64,000 nucleotides of DNA. Source: Paenibacillus sp. Marseille-Q4541. GTDB taxonomy: Bacteria; Bacillota; Bacilli; Paenibacillales; Paenibacillaceae. Shown here piece by piece: positions 53,605 through 63,032 of this stretch. A program made the position numbers and the translations under genes. The DNA lies in contig NZ_JAGXCY010000011.1 in the NCBI RefSeq assembly GCF_018310695.1, positions 1 to 64,000 of the forward strand. Direction: 5' to 3'. A model generated the notes under the pieces. It made no database searches. It saw only the letters and a program-made list of their open reading frames with translations, and was not told where the DNA came from. Each line of letters starts with the position of its first letter. Position 1 is the first letter of the stretch.

Positions 53605-53672
53605 TTGTTTATGATTTTGGGTAATAATACATTTTTAGATGATAGTTATGTATGTAAGGGGCTGTTAACACG

Positions 53673-55358
53673 ATGAAGAAACAGTGGTGGAAAGAAAGCG
53701 TAGTTTATCAAATTTACCCACGCAGCTTTATGGATTCCAATGGAGATGGTGTTGGTGATTTGAAAGGAATCCTCTCTAAACTGGATTACCTGAAAGACCT
53801 TGGCGTAGATGTCATTTGGCTCTGTCCTGTTTATGACTCACCAAATGATGATAATGGATACGATATTCGTAACTATAAAGCCATTATGGATGAGTTTGGC
53901 ACAATGAAGGATTGGGAAGATTTGCTGGAAGGACTGCATGAACGTGGAATGAAGCTCATTATGGATCTTGTTGTAAACCATACATCGGATGAACATGAGT
54001 GGTTCCTCGAAGCGCAAAAATCCAAAGATAACCCTTACCGGGATTATTATATATGGCGTTCTGGCGAAGAAGGCAAGGAGCCGACAAACTGGATGTCTTA
54101 TTTTCGAGGTTCGGCTTGGGAAAAAGATGAGAATACAAATGAGTTCTATCTGCACCTGTTCTCTAAGAAGCAGCCTGATTTGAATTGGGAAAATGAGAAA
54201 GTGCGTAAAGAAGTATATGATATGATGACCTGGTGGCTGGATAAAGGAATCGACGGATTCCGGATGGATGTTATTAATATGATTTCGAAAGATCAGCGTT
54301 TTCCAAATGCCGCTAAAGAACATGAGAACGATCATTATGCCTGGGGCGGTTCCTATTTTGTGGATGGACCAAGAGTTCATGAATTTCTGCAAGAGATGAA
54401 CCGTGAAGTATTGTCTAAATATGATGTAATGACTGTAGGAGAATGTTTGGATGTCCCTCCTGAAGAAGCGCTGCGTTATGTGGGTGAAGATCGAAAAGAA
54501 CTGAATATGGTCTTTCATTTTGATCTCATGAATGTGGGCTGTGGACCTGAAGGAAAATGGGATATCATCCCCTGGAAGCTTACAGACTTCAAGAAAGTGA
54601 TGCATCAGTGGCAAACAACGCTAGATGGAAAAGGATGGAACAGCCTGTATCTCAATAACCATGATCAGCCCCGTATGGTATCGCGATTCGGTGACGATCG
54701 GAACTATCGCATAGAATCTGCAAAACTGCTGGCGACCTTACTGCATACGCTGCAAGGAACTCCTTATATTTATCAGGGAGAAGAGATTGGAATGACCAAT
54801 GCCCGGTTTTCGTCCATTCAGGATTACAAAGATATTGAGACACTGCAAATGTACAGAGAATATAAAGAAAAAGGGCACACAGAACAATCACTACTAAAGT
54901 CTATTCACGAGCGTAGCAGGGACAATGCCAGAACTCCAATGCAATGGAATGGTGGGAAACAGGCAGGATTCACAACAGCAGAGCCTTGGATTCGGGTAAA
55001 TCCGAATTATAAGGAAGTGAATGTAGAGCAAGCTTTAGCTGAACCAGATTCGATTTACTATTATTATAAGAAACTGATTCAGCTTCGCAAGCAACATGAC
55101 GTCATCGTTTATGGTAATTACCGACTGCTGTATGAGGATGATGAACAAATCTATGCTTACTTGCGTACGCTAGATAAGGACAAGTTGCTCGTCATTTTGA
55201 ATTACTCGGATCGGGAGGCAAACTTTAATTATCCATCTGATTTTGTCGGTAATAAGAAACAATTATTGATATCTAATTATTCCGCCATAGAGGATGCAAA
55301 CAATGAGGGAGTGACTCTTCGTCCGTATGAGGCTAGAGTATATAAACAGACACTATAA
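53673..55358 (+). CDS. GH13 oligo-1,6-glucosidase / alpha-glucosidase
   Basis: A 561-residue cytosolic GH13 enzyme. Region I is DLVVNHTSDEHEWF, region II GFRMDVINMISK (Asp nucleophile), region III TVGECLDV (Glu acid) and region IV NNHDQPR (Asp). The VIN after the nucleophile is characteristic of alpha-1,6-acting exo-glucosidases such as MalL. It would hydrolyse isomaltose-type oligosaccharides or trehalulose/sucrose-like substrates taken up by the cell. It is a single gene with no sugar transporter next to it. Confidence 0.95.
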   Translation: MKKQWWKESVVYQIYPRSFMDSNGDGVGDLKGILSKLDYLKDLGVDVIWLCPVYDSPNDDNGYDIRNYKAIMDEFGTMKDWEDLLEGLHERGMKLIMDLVVNHTSDEHEWFLEAQKSKDNPYRDYYIWRSGEEGKEPTNWMSYFRGSAWEKDENTNEFYLHLFSKKQPDLNWENEKVRKEVYDMMTWWLDKGIDGFRMDVINMISKDQRFPNAAKEHENDHYAWGGSYFVDGPRVHEFLQEMNREVLSKYDVMTVGECLDVPPEEALRYVGEDRKELNMVFHFDLMNVGCGPEGKWDIIPWKLTDFKKVMHQWQTTLDGKGWNSLYLNNHDQPRMVSRFGDDRNYRIESAKLLATLLHTLQGTPYIYQGEEIGMTNARFSSIQDYKDIETLQMYREYKEKGHTEQSLLKSIHERSRDNARTPMQWNGGKQAGFTTAEPWIRVNPNYKEVNVEQALAEPDSIYYYYKKLIQLRKQHDVIVYGNYRLLYEDDEQIYAYLRTLDKDKLLVILNYSDREANFNYPSDFVGNKKQLLISNYSAIEDANNEGVTLRPYEARVYKQTL

Positions 55359-55379
55359 TTTCATACTTTGTTTGATACG

Positions 55380-55420
55380 AAAAAACAGGCGAGCTATAGA
55401 AATTTCGTCTGTTTTTTTTA
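55380..55420 (+). terminator. Terminator
   Basis: AAAAACAGGCGA pairs with TCGTCTGTTTTT (one G-T pair), followed by T. Confidence 0.88.
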
Positions 55421-55534
55421 TTGGATTTTTTCGTAATTCTTGTATGGTACTGATTACATATGAGCATATGGTTTAAGTACATAGTAGGGTAATTACTAAA
55501 TGAACATCAGAGAAAAAGACAGGAGGCACTACCT

Positions 55535-56653
55535 ATGAAACCAAGAAAATTAGCAAAAGGAATTACAGCACTTGCACTCACTGCCGCGATGACAATGAGT
55601 GTAGCTCCAGCAGGGGCTGCTCCATCTTCAGCGGATGATTTATTGGGTAACAAGCCAGCTGGTTCAGAAAAATTTCAATTTAGTGATATTCAGTTTTTAA
55701 CAGGGAGTACAGGAAGAGCTGCCGGAAATGGGTTCATGATTGGGACTTCGGATTCCGGGGACGAGTGGCAATCGATATATAAAGGTACATGGCAATTTAC
55801 ACAGCTGGATTTTATTAATAATACGACAGGTTGGATGCTTGCCAAATCTGCAGAGAATGGTCCCAATGCATTACTCTATACTAAAGATGGAGGCAAGACA
55901 CTAACCAAAATCAAGACAGGTTCGATGAATCTTGAACGTATCGACTTTAAGAACGAAAATATTGGGTTTGGCTATTCTAAAGCCTTCACCTACAGCACTA
56001 CGGACGGCGGGCAAACATGGACGAAAATGAAAACACCGGCGAATACCAGATATGCTGAGTTCTCAGATCCGAAGAACGGGTATGCACTTGAAGTCGTTCC
56101 GGGTTATGGATATAAAATTCATAAAACATCGAATGGCGGTAAGAACTGGAGCTCCGTTTTATCCGTACCTTCTAAAGAAATCAGCGGTGGAGAAATTGCT
56201 GTAGAGGGGCATCAAGTATGGGTGCGTCTGAACGGCGGTGCAGGTATGTCGCAACAATCTTATGCACTATATTCATCGAATAATGCAGGTAAGGATTGGA
56301 CGAAAGTGATCAGTCAAGATACAGCAGGCGGTGGAAATGCGCCAGGTAATTCAAGTGGTGTCGTTAAAGAAGGCCCAGCTTCTCCTGGAGGTCACCCTAG
56401 TAACCTATCCATATTTGGGGGAGTTGCTTATCTTGGAGGATTCTCCCCAGCGGGTGAGAAGATTGGAGTGGGGCGTTCTGATAAATCAGGAAAAACTTGG
56501 ACCAACATGCCTTCTATCACCGGAATTGAAAACGATATTGATTTTGTAAATGGAAAAACGGTATGGATGGCAGATACTAGCTCTGAAGGGGCCATTTATC
56601 TGACCAAGGACGGGGGGAAAACCTGGACTCCGAAACTGAAGATTAATAAGTGA
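55535..56653 (+). CDS. Secreted BNR/Ycf48-like beta-propeller protein
   Basis: A 372-residue protein with GGAGG upstream. The signal peptide ends around APAGAAPSS (about residue 30). At least seven Asp-box (BNR) repeats of the pattern S/T-x-D-x-G-x-T-W follow: TSDSGDEWQSI, TKDGGKTLTKI, TTDGGQTWTKM, TSNGGKNWSSV, SSNNAGKDWTKV, RSDKSGKTWTNM and TKDGGKTWTPKL. Such propellers include sialidase-like and photosystem-assembly proteins. No catalytic residues of sialidases are evident, so a binding role on the surface is more likely. Confidence 0.88.
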   Translation: MKPRKLAKGITALALTAAMTMSVAPAGAAPSSADDLLGNKPAGSEKFQFSDIQFLTGSTGRAAGNGFMIGTSDSGDEWQSIYKGTWQFTQLDFINNTTGWMLAKSAENGPNALLYTKDGGKTLTKIKTGSMNLERIDFKNENIGFGYSKAFTYSTTDGGQTWTKMKTPANTRYAEFSDPKNGYALEVVPGYGYKIHKTSNGGKNWSSVLSVPSKEISGGEIAVEGHQVWVRLNGGAGMSQQSYALYSSNNAGKDWTKVISQDTAGGGNAPGNSSGVVKEGPASPGGHPSNLSIFGGVAYLGGFSPAGEKIGVGRSDKSGKTWTNMPSITGIENDIDFVNGKTVWMADTSSEGAIYLTKDGGKTWTPKLKINK

Positions 56654-56701
56654 CAGTAAGTAACAACATGAATTATTAAATAATCTGCAATATTGCATTA
56701 T

Positions 56702-56750
56702 AAAAAAGAGCTTTTCTACCAAGCATCATGGCGGAAAAGCTCTTTTTCTT
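56702..56750. terminator. Bidirectional terminator
   Basis: AAAAAGAGCTTTTC pairs with GAAAAGCTCTTTTT, suiting convergent genes at 55535-56653 and 56768-57316. Confidence 0.92.
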
Positions 56751-56767
56751 CATTAAACTAGAGATTA

Positions 56768-57316
56768 TTAATTCTCTGAATCCAGATAGCGATAAAGCGT
56801 GGATTTGCTAATTCCCGTTTCCTCGCGGATTTGCGCAAGACTATACTGATTACTCTGATACATTACTATGGCTCTTTTTACATTATCGTCTGCTTTCCGA
56901 GGACGTCCTGGGTTATTTCCTTTTTGCTTGGCTTCATAAAGCCCCTTTTTTGTCTTTTCACTAATGACATCACTTTGAAAATCGACTAGATGTTTGACGA
57001 TATCCGGAAAAGGATATCCTTCGGGTCTACTTGTATCAATCCCCTCAAAAAGAGAGCAGATATATGCTTTTTTCTTTTCAAGCGTTTGCAAGAGTTCAAC
57101 GAGATGCCTTGTAGAATCGGCGAGTGCAAACAATTTGTATACGACGATAATATCTCCTGGTTTTAGATCGCTGATTAATTGATCGAGATCATTTCTTCTT
57201 TTGGCGGATGCGTGTTCTTCTACGACAAGTTTATCACAAGATAACTTACCTAAATTGCTTGTCTGAATGCTCAGATCAGCGTCATCCTGATAGGGTCTCA
57301 TATATCCGATATACAT
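56768..57316 (-). CDS. Serine-recombinase homologue lacking the catalytic serine
   Basis: Read from ATG 57316 after GGAG; the 182-residue product aligns over its whole length with resolvase/invertase proteins. Its start MYIGYMRPYQDDADLSIQ lines up without gaps with the canonical GYARVSTDDQDLSIQ block, but the nucleophile Ser is Tyr9. The KLDRLGRS block reads KLFALADS, so both Arg64- and Arg67-equivalents are lost. Arg7 and Arg41 remain. The C-terminal HTH (SLAQIREETGISKSTLYRYL) looks intact. It probably binds DNA but cannot perform standard serine recombination. No inverted crossover sites were found nearby. Confidence 0.85.
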   Translation of the reverse strand: MYIGYMRPYQDDADLSIQTSNLGKLSCDKLVVEEHASAKRRNDLDQLISDLKPGDIIVVYKLFALADSTRHLVELLQTLEKKKAYICSLFEGIDTSRPEGYPFPDIVKHLVDFQSDVISEKTKKGLYEAKQKGNNPGRPRKADDNVKRAIVMYQSNQYSLAQIREETGISKSTLYRYLDSEN

Positions 57317-57507
57317 AGGTGTTTCTCCTAAATTACACTTTTTAATTATTATCATAACATAATCATTAGTATCAAAAAGGTTCCATTTAGGAACGATTCG
57401 TGATAGACTAACGAAGGATTTTTATTACAGTTATTTAGTATAGTCTGGCCTTATGGGATTGAGAAGGACTACCTAAATATATTTAAAAGAAGAGGTGTGG
57501 AGTAAAG

Positions 57508-58971
57508 TTGGTAGAGCGATGGAGAAGTAATTGGTTTTTTAATGTAAGAGCAGATATTTTATCCGGTATGGTCGTTGCATTAGCATTAATACCGGAAGCG
57601 ATTGCTTTCTCCCTGATTGCAGGGGTTAGTCCCATGATTGGACTCTATGCTTCCTTCTGCATAGCGATCATCATTTCTTTTGTAGGTGGAAGGCCAGCCA
57701 TGATATCAGCAGCAACGGGTGCAATGGCGCTTGTGTTAGCTCCGCTGGTGAGGGATCACGGACTTGAGTATATGCTTGCAGCTACTATATTAACAGGGAT
57801 TATTCAGTTCTTGCTTGGTGTATTCAAGGTGGCTCGTCTCATGAAATTTATACCTAGAGCGGTAATGATCGGTTTTGTAAATTCGCTCGCTATTCTTATA
57901 TTTATGGCTCAGGTTCCTTATTTCTGGGGAAAATCCTCTATGACCTATTTATTTTTAGGAAGTACGCTATTTATTTTGTATTTTGTACCGCGGTTCCTAA
58001 AGTCTATTCCTGCACCTCTTATTGCCATTGTAGTGCTAACTGTAGTTTCGGTCATGACAGGTGTTCATCTCCAAACCGTAGGAGATATGGGCACCATTAC
58101 ACAAACGTTGCCTGCCTTTTTGTTTCCTGATGTGCCTTTGACATGGAATACACTACAAATTATTATGCCTTATTCTTTTGCATTAGCGCTTGTAGGGCTG
58201 CTTGAGTCATTACTGACTTCATCCATTATTGATGATATGACGGATACGAACAGCGACAAGAATAGAGAAGCAAGAGGGCAAGGGATTGCAAACTTCATTA
58301 ACGGTTTTTTTGGAGGAATGGCTGGATGTGCAATGATTGGTCAATCGGTCATCAACGTAAAATCGGGTGGAAGAAGTAGGTTATCTACCTTGGTCGCTGG
58401 ACTTTTTCTCATGTTTCTAATTCTTGTTCTTGGTGATCTTGTCGTACTTATGCCAATGCCCGTACTCGCAGGGATCATGGTTATGGTATGTATCGGTACT
58501 TTTAACTGGTCTTCATTTAGTTATTTGAAAAAAGCACCGAGAGGGGACGCCTTTGTTATGCTCGTAACGGTTATCATCGTTGTAGCGACCCATGATTTAT
58601 CCAAAGGGGTTATCGCAGGTGTTCTGCTCAGTGCCATTTTCTTTGTAGCCAAGATTTCAAAACTTGAAGTCGTCAGACAAGAGAAAGACGATTTACATTT
58701 ATATCATGTAAAAGGTCAGCTATTCTTTGCCTCTACGCAGAGTTTTGAAAAAGCATTCGATACGACAGTGCAGGATCAGCATATCGTCATTGATTTTACG
58801 AACTCCCATATTTGGGACGACTCCGGTGTCGGTGCGATTGATAAAATAACACTTAAATATTACGAGAATCGAAATGAAGTGACTTTAAAAGGACTTAATG
58901 AATCGAGTCAGAAGATGCTTCATAAACTAGCTCTTTTTCCAGAAAATACGGCTAAAAGCGTCAGTTCGTAA
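57508..58971 (+). CDS. SulP/SLC26-family anion transporter with STAS domain
   Basis: A 487-residue protein from TTG 57508 after GGAG. It has about twelve or more membrane helices with the SulP start [35 protein letters not shown], and a C-terminal STAS domain (residues about 395-480, [19 protein letters not shown]). Members move sulfate, bicarbonate or other anions, often with sodium or protons; the substrate is not determined. It is divergent from the recombinase homologue and ends at its own terminator. Confidence 0.93.
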   Translation: MVERWRSNWFFNVRADILSGMVVALALIPEAIAFSLIAGVSPMIGLYASFCIAIIISFVGGRPAMISAATGAMALVLAPLVRDHGLEYMLAATILTGIIQFLLGVFKVARLMKFIPRAVMIGFVNSLAILIFMAQVPYFWGKSSMTYLFLGSTLFILYFVPRFLKSIPAPLIAIVVLTVVSVMTGVHLQTVGDMGTITQTLPAFLFPDVPLTWNTLQIIMPYSFALALVGLLESLLTSSIIDDMTDTNSDKNREARGQGIANFINGFFGGMAGCAMIGQSVINVKSGGRSRLSTLVAGLFLMFLILVLGDLVVLMPMPVLAGIMVMVCIGTFNWSSFSYLKKAPRGDAFVMLVTVIIVVATHDLSKGVIAGVLLSAIFFVAKISKLEVVRQEKDDLHLYHVKGQLFFASTQSFEKAFDTTVQDQHIVIDFTNSHIWDDSGVGAIDKITLKYYENRNEVTLKGLNESSQKMLHKLALFPENTAKSVSS

Positions 58972-58992
58972 ATTGGCAATTCATTAAAATGT

Positions 58993-59026
58993 AAACCGCC
59001 TGATATAACTACAGGCGGTTTTTTGT
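58993..59026 (+). terminator. Terminator
   Basis: AAACCGCCTG (58993-59002) pairs with CAGGCGGTTT (59012-59021) followed by TTTT. Confidence 0.93.
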
Positions 59027-59050
59027 GGTGCAATTCAAGTATTGATTTTT

Positions 59051-59065
59051 ATATCGCAGCGATAT
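59051..59065. promoter_or_regulatory. PadR operator 1
   Basis: ATATCGCAGCGATAT is a palindrome with 7-bp arms. It lies between a TTGATT -35 (59042-59047) and TATTAT -10 (59065-59070) of the likely padR-exporter promoter. It differs from the core of operator 2 at two central positions. Confidence 0.72.
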
Positions 59066-59079
59066 ATTATAATAAAGTC

Positions 59080-59098
59080 ATATATCGCTACGATATAT
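59080..59098. promoter_or_regulatory. PadR operator 2
   Basis: ATATATCG, CTA, CGATATAT is a palindrome with 8-bp arms. Its core ATATCGCTACGATAT (59082-59096) is centred 31 bp from operator 1, about three helical turns, so dimers would sit on the same face. Confidence 0.72.
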
Positions 59099-59142
59099 TT
59101 GTCCGGATGGCGTGACAAATTGAAACAAGGAGGCTATTTTCG

Positions 59143-59682
59143 TTGTATGAACTATTTGTTCTGGGTGAGCTGATGGATAGACCTATGCATGGCTACAAAC
59201 TGCATCAGATTTTATCTAGAATTATAGGTCCAACAAGGCAAGTTAGTTGGGGGGTACTATACCCGCTCATACAAAGACTTGAAAAAGACAATTTTATAGA
59301 GATGTCAGGCAAAGATGGAAACAAGAAGATTTATCGTATTACGGAAGCAGGCAAAGAACAGTTTTTGCATTTAATGGACGAAAATACGATATATAATGCC
59401 GATGCAAAAGATGTTTTTGATATCAAATTTGCAAATCTCCATCATATATCTAGCCGGCATCAAGAGCAGATCTTCGAGGAATACAGACAGTATTTATGTT
59501 TTCTTCAAGAGCACTATGATTATGGATTGCAGATGATTTCAAGTAATACCGCCATTAGTGAGAGCGAACGCAGAAGTATTTTAAGAACAATAAACCATCG
59601 TCTGCATTTCGTTAGATCAGAGATTTCCTGGCTTGAAAATCAGCTAATGGAGCTATTGAGTGAACAAGGTGGAGAGGAATAA
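59143..59682 (+). CDS. PadR-family transcriptional regulator
   Basis: A 179-residue repressor from TTG 59143 after AAGGAGG. The winged helix spans residues 1-80 with the PadR sequence MYELFVLGELMDRPMHGYKL, SWGVLYPLIQRLEKDNFIEM and KKIYRITEAGKEQF. A helical dimerisation domain (PadR C-terminal/Vir_act) completes it. It likely represses its own promoter through the two palindromes just upstream and is relieved by a compound exported by the next gene product. Confidence 0.93.
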   Translation: MYELFVLGELMDRPMHGYKLHQILSRIIGPTRQVSWGVLYPLIQRLEKDNFIEMSGKDGNKKIYRITEAGKEQFLHLMDENTIYNADAKDVFDIKFANLHHISSRHQEQIFEEYRQYLCFLQEHYDYGLQMISSNTAISESERRSILRTINHRLHFVRSEISWLENQLMELLSEQGGEE

Positions 59683-59730
59683 CAATCCCATCCACATGTA
59701 ATATTTAGATAAGAATCAGGAGATGAAAAT

Positions 59731-61245
59731 ATGGAGAAGAAGCGAGCTTCTTTTGTAACAGCAGGTCTGTTACTCGGGATTTTTGCTGCAGCCGTTGATA
59801 ACACAATTGTGGCTACAGCGATGGGGACGATTGTAGGTGACCTTGGTAACTATGATCAGTTTATATGGGTTACCGCAGCTTATATGGTAGCAATGATGGC
59901 AGGGATGCCGATTTACGGTAAATTGTCAGATATGTATGGTAGGAAACGTTTTTTCTTGTTTGGTCTCGTCGTATTTATTGTGGGTTCAGCACTTTGCGGA
60001 TTGTCTCAAAGTATGGGACAGTTAATCGCATTTCGAGTCATTCAAGGTATAGGCGGCGGTGCTTTGATGCCAATCGCTTTTACGATTATTTTTGATCTGT
60101 TTCCTCCTGAAAAACGCGGTAAGATGACCGGGCTTTTAGGTGCAGTGTTTGGACTGTCGAGTGTTGTTGGACCTTTGTTAGGTGCTTTCTTGACGGATAC
60201 ATTTAGCTGGCACTGGATCTTCTATGTTAATCTTCCGATTGGGATCGTATCGATCTTCTTCATTGCTAAATATTATAAGGAGACATTGGAACATCGGAAA
60301 CAGAAGATTGACTGGGCGGGTGCCTTTACACTGGTACTTGCGATTGTATGCTTTATGTTTGCGCTGGAACTCGGCGGCGGTAAATATGCTTGGGATTCTG
60401 CTGTTATCATCTCGTTAATTGCGGTTGCTGTTGTGTCCTTTATCATCTTTATTTTCGTAGAGACGAAGGCTGAAGAGCCGATCATTCCATTTTGGATGTT
60501 TAAGAAACGTCTCTTTGCAGCATCACAAGCACTTGCCTTTATTTATGGTGCAACCTTTATTATTCTTTCCGTATTTATTCCGATCTTTGTGCAAGCCGTA
60601 TATGGAGGATCTGCAACGAACGCAGGAATTGTGCTGATGCCAATGGTGATTGGAACGGTTATTGGTAGCATGATTAGTGGGATTACGCAGTCCAAAGTGC
60701 GGTTCCGTACGCTGATGATTTTTTCTGTCTTCAGTTTTCTAATCGGGATGATTTTACTATCGACCATGACACCGGATACGACAAGACTTGTTTTGACGAT
60801 ATATATGTTTATTGCCGGTTTCGGTGTTGGTTTCTCATTCTCACTGCTTCCGACCGCGTCGATCAACAACTTGTCACCAAGATTTCGCGGAACAGCGAAC
60901 TCAACGAACTCTTTCCTACGTTCGTTTGGTATGACGGTTGGTCTTACAATCTTCGGAACGGTTCAGACTCATTCCTTTACGAAACGTCTTAGTGAAGCGT
61001 TTGGTGGAAATAGTACCGGTTTTGGTGGTGGAGAAATGAATACAAGAGAAATTTTCACACCAGAAGGACGTGCAAAAATTCCACCTGAGGTACTTGATAA
61101 GATTACTCAAGCGATGTCTGATTCCATTACACATGTGTTTCAGATTGCGATCATACCGATTGCGATTGCTGTCGTTGTTGTATTCCTAATGGGAAAAGAA
61201 CGTGCGCAAACGAGTTCGACAATAGAAATGAAAGAGTCAGCTTAA
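59731..61245 (+). CDS. DHA2-family MFS multidrug exporter (EmrB/QacA type)
   Basis: A 504-residue, 14-helix major facilitator. Motif D1/C-type landmarks are DNTIVATAMGTIVGDLG (helix 1), GKLSDMYGRKRFFLFGL (motif A between helices 2 and 3), RVIQGIGGGALMPIAFTIIFDLFPPEKRGK and GLSSVVGPLLGAFLTD (motif C). These define proton-coupled drug exporters of the DHA2 group. It lies 48 bases after padR and ends with a strong terminator, so both form one operon. Confidence 0.94.
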   Translation: MEKKRASFVTAGLLLGIFAAAVDNTIVATAMGTIVGDLGNYDQFIWVTAAYMVAMMAGMPIYGKLSDMYGRKRFFLFGLVVFIVGSALCGLSQSMGQLIAFRVIQGIGGGALMPIAFTIIFDLFPPEKRGKMTGLLGAVFGLSSVVGPLLGAFLTDTFSWHWIFYVNLPIGIVSIFFIAKYYKETLEHRKQKIDWAGAFTLVLAIVCFMFALELGGGKYAWDSAVIISLIAVAVVSFIIFIFVETKAEEPIIPFWMFKKRLFAASQALAFIYGATFIILSVFIPIFVQAVYGGSATNAGIVLMPMVIGTVIGSMISGITQSKVRFRTLMIFSVFSFLIGMILLSTMTPDTTRLVLTIYMFIAGFGVGFSFSLLPTASINNLSPRFRGTANSTNSFLRSFGMTVGLTIFGTVQTHSFTKRLSEAFGGNSTGFGGGEMNTREIFTPEGRAKIPPEVLDKITQAMSDSITHVFQIAIIPIAIAVVVVFLMGKERAQTSSTIEMKESA

Positions 61246-61272
61246 GTAACTTGCTGGGCTACGCTCATCATA

Positions 61273-61315
61273 AAAAAGAACGCCATGAGATATTATCTCA
61301 TGGCGTTCTTTTCAT
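61273..61315. terminator. Terminator after the MFS exporter gene
   Basis: AAAAGAACGCCATGAGATA pairs with its complement after a two-base loop: an almost perfect 19-bp stem with T/A-rich flanks on both sides. Confidence 0.95.
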
Positions 61316-61367
61316 TATATAATCGAATCCTTCATCGTCAATCAGTATAAATACAGTCCCGTTACAA

Positions 61368-62189
61368 TTAGAAAGGAGCAAATCCCTCTTGACTGATTCG
61401 TACTCTGTCTTCTGGAAAAACTTCAAGCATTCGGGATACAACTACTTTGTAAGCTTCACGATTGTACCAATCGCTGAAGCCAAGCTCTTCATATTTGGCA
61501 CGTATTCCGAGCTGCTGAGTACGTTTTCCTTGAGCTCCATCCCCCATGAAGAAGTCATCAATACATACTAGGTCCACCACAGGGCGGAGAAGTTCAGGAA
61601 ATGCCTCACTACTAGGCAGGACGGGGGCTATGGCAACCTGTGTAGGTATGCCTTCCTCTCGCAGCCTTTGAAGTGCATTCAAACGTGCTTGAACGGGAGG
61701 AGCGGATGGAGAAAAATGCTTGCGAACGTCATCCAGATCTGTTTCCACGGTCATGCTAACCCGTACATGAGTTCCGAGCTGTTTTAACAGGTCAATATCT
61801 CTTTTTACGAGTGGACTCCGTGTCTGAACGAGCAAAAAGTCAGGAGGATACCCGGTCATGACTTCGAGTAAAGATCGAGTGATTTCTTCTTTATATTCAA
61901 TCTGTTGATAGGGGTCCGTACTGGAGGACATAAAGATCGTAACGGGTCCTTTTTTCTTTTCTCGTATCAGCTCTTTTTGCAGCAAGGCAGCACTTTGTTT
62001 TTTGATATCAACCCACGTTCCCCACTCTTTTCCCCGAAACAAGGAAACTGGCATTTTGCGTACATAACAGTAGGAACAGCCAAAAGCGCAGCCGGTATAT
62101 GGATTGAGAGAGTGGGAGTAACCTGCTAGAAAGCCAGTCCCTTTATTTAATAAAGTTTTGGGTTGTTTATCCGTATAATCAATCTGCAT
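61368..62189 (-). CDS. SPL-family radical SAM protein (spore photoproduct lyase-like)
   Basis: Read from ATG 62189 with GAGGTG nine bases upstream. The 273-residue protein has the radical SAM cluster CAFGCSYCYV (Cx3Cx2C) preceded by LNPYTGC, and the downstream blocks FMSSSTDPYQQIE and VRVSMTVETDLDDVRKHFSP. It belongs to the Rv2578c/SPL-like group distinct from true spore photoproduct lyase, which has a different cysteine spacing and length. The substrate is unknown. It stands alone. Confidence 0.87.
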   Translation of the reverse strand: MQIDYTDKQPKTLLNKGTGFLAGYSHSLNPYTGCAFGCSYCYVRKMPVSLFRGKEWGTWVDIKKQSAALLQKELIREKKKGPVTIFMSSSTDPYQQIEYKEEITRSLLEVMTGYPPDFLLVQTRSPLVKRDIDLLKQLGTHVRVSMTVETDLDDVRKHFSPSAPPVQARLNALQRLREEGIPTQVAIAPVLPSSEAFPELLRPVVDLVCIDDFFMGDGAQGKRTQQLGIRAKYEELGFSDWYNREAYKVVVSRMLEVFPEDRVRISQEGFAPF

Positions 62190-62283
62190 TAATAAGATCA
62201 CCTCAAAATTGAATCCATATGTCTATTCTACAAGGAAGTGTACTGAAAATCGAATGAGTGTCCTGATCTAATCTACGGTCAAA

Positions 62284-62312
62284 ATAAAAACAGCAGCCTT
62301 CATGAAAAGGCT
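62284..62312 (-). terminator. Terminator of the MacB-type ABC unit
   Basis: On the minus strand CAGCAGCCTT pairs with AAGGCTGCTG around TTCATG and is followed by TTTTTATTTT. Confidence 0.93.
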
Positions 62313-62330
62313 GCTGCTGTCTGATATAGA

Positions 62331-63032
62331 TTAATGCTGGAATGCGGGCTGTTCAGTCAGCACTCCGTCTTCCATATATACGACCCGGTCACAGAGATCA
62401 AGCATACGAGTATCATGCGTAACCATGATTGCGGATTTATTACTTTGTTTTACTTCTTGTGCAAGCATTTCTACTACAGCACGGCCTCGCTCTGAATCAA
62501 GACTTGCAGTCGGTTCATCAGCAAGCAGAATTTCAGGATCATTCATCCAAGCTCTAGCGATCGCGACACGCTGACGTTCGCCACCGGAGAGGTTTTCTGG
62601 ATAAGCATGTGCTCGATGCGCCAAGCCAAGCCTTTTCAGCATCTCATCGGCTTTTTGATTGGCTGCTTTCCCTTTCTTACCAGACAATTCAGCGATCAAA
62701 AGAAGTTGATCTTTCACTGTTAGATAAGGAATGAGGTTCGCGGATTGGAATACAAATCCTATTTTATCTAGCCGTATTTCGTTCATTTTTTTTTCAGAGA
62801 ACTGGCTTAGATCTTGACCGCCAATCACAATTCGTCCACTCGAAGGTGCCAGAAGCGCACCTGCAATAGAGAGGAACGTACTTTTCCCGGATCCAGATGG
62901 ACCAACGAGCGCAATAAACTCTCCTGCTTTGACATTCAGGGTTACATTCTTCAGTACTTGAATGGAGGAATCTCCATCTCCGAATGTTTTCGTAATGTTC
63001 TCTAGTTGTAATTTCATATTCGCAGTGTTCAT
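62331..63032 (-). CDS. ABC transporter ATPase, MacB/LolD type
   Basis: A 233-residue ATPase: Walker A GPSGSGKST, Q-loop FVFQSANLIPYLTV, signature LSGGERQR, Walker B LLADEPTASLD and H-loop MVTHD. The LIPYLTV after the Q-loop is typical of the MacB/LolD/FtsE group, which works with FtsX-like permeases in mechanotransmission and not in solute channels. Its ATG shares a base with the stop of the permease gene (TAATG), showing tight coupling. It may act on envelope lipids, peptides or antibiotics. Confidence 0.94.
   Translation of the reverse strand: MNTANMKLQLENITKTFGDGDSSIQVLKNVTLNVKAGEFIALVGPSGSGKSTFLSIAGALLAPSSGRIVIGGQDLSQFSEKKMNEIRLDKIGFVFQSANLIPYLTVKDQLLLIAELSGKKGKAANQKADEMLKRLGLAHRAHAYPENLSGGERQRVAIARAWMNDPEILLADEPTASLDSERGRAVVEMLAQEVKQSNKSAIMVTHDTRMLDLCDRVVYMEDGVLTEQPAFQH

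Noticed and set aside
53838..54614. A 258-codon minus-strand frame inside the GH13 gene
   Set aside because: Antisense shadow of a conserved enzyme; composition is that of reverse-translated coding sequence and there is no ribosome site.
56768..57316. Recombinase homologue as evidence of a mobile element or invertible switch
   Set aside because: Catalytic residues are missing and I find no flanking crossover repeats, att sites or cargo genes.
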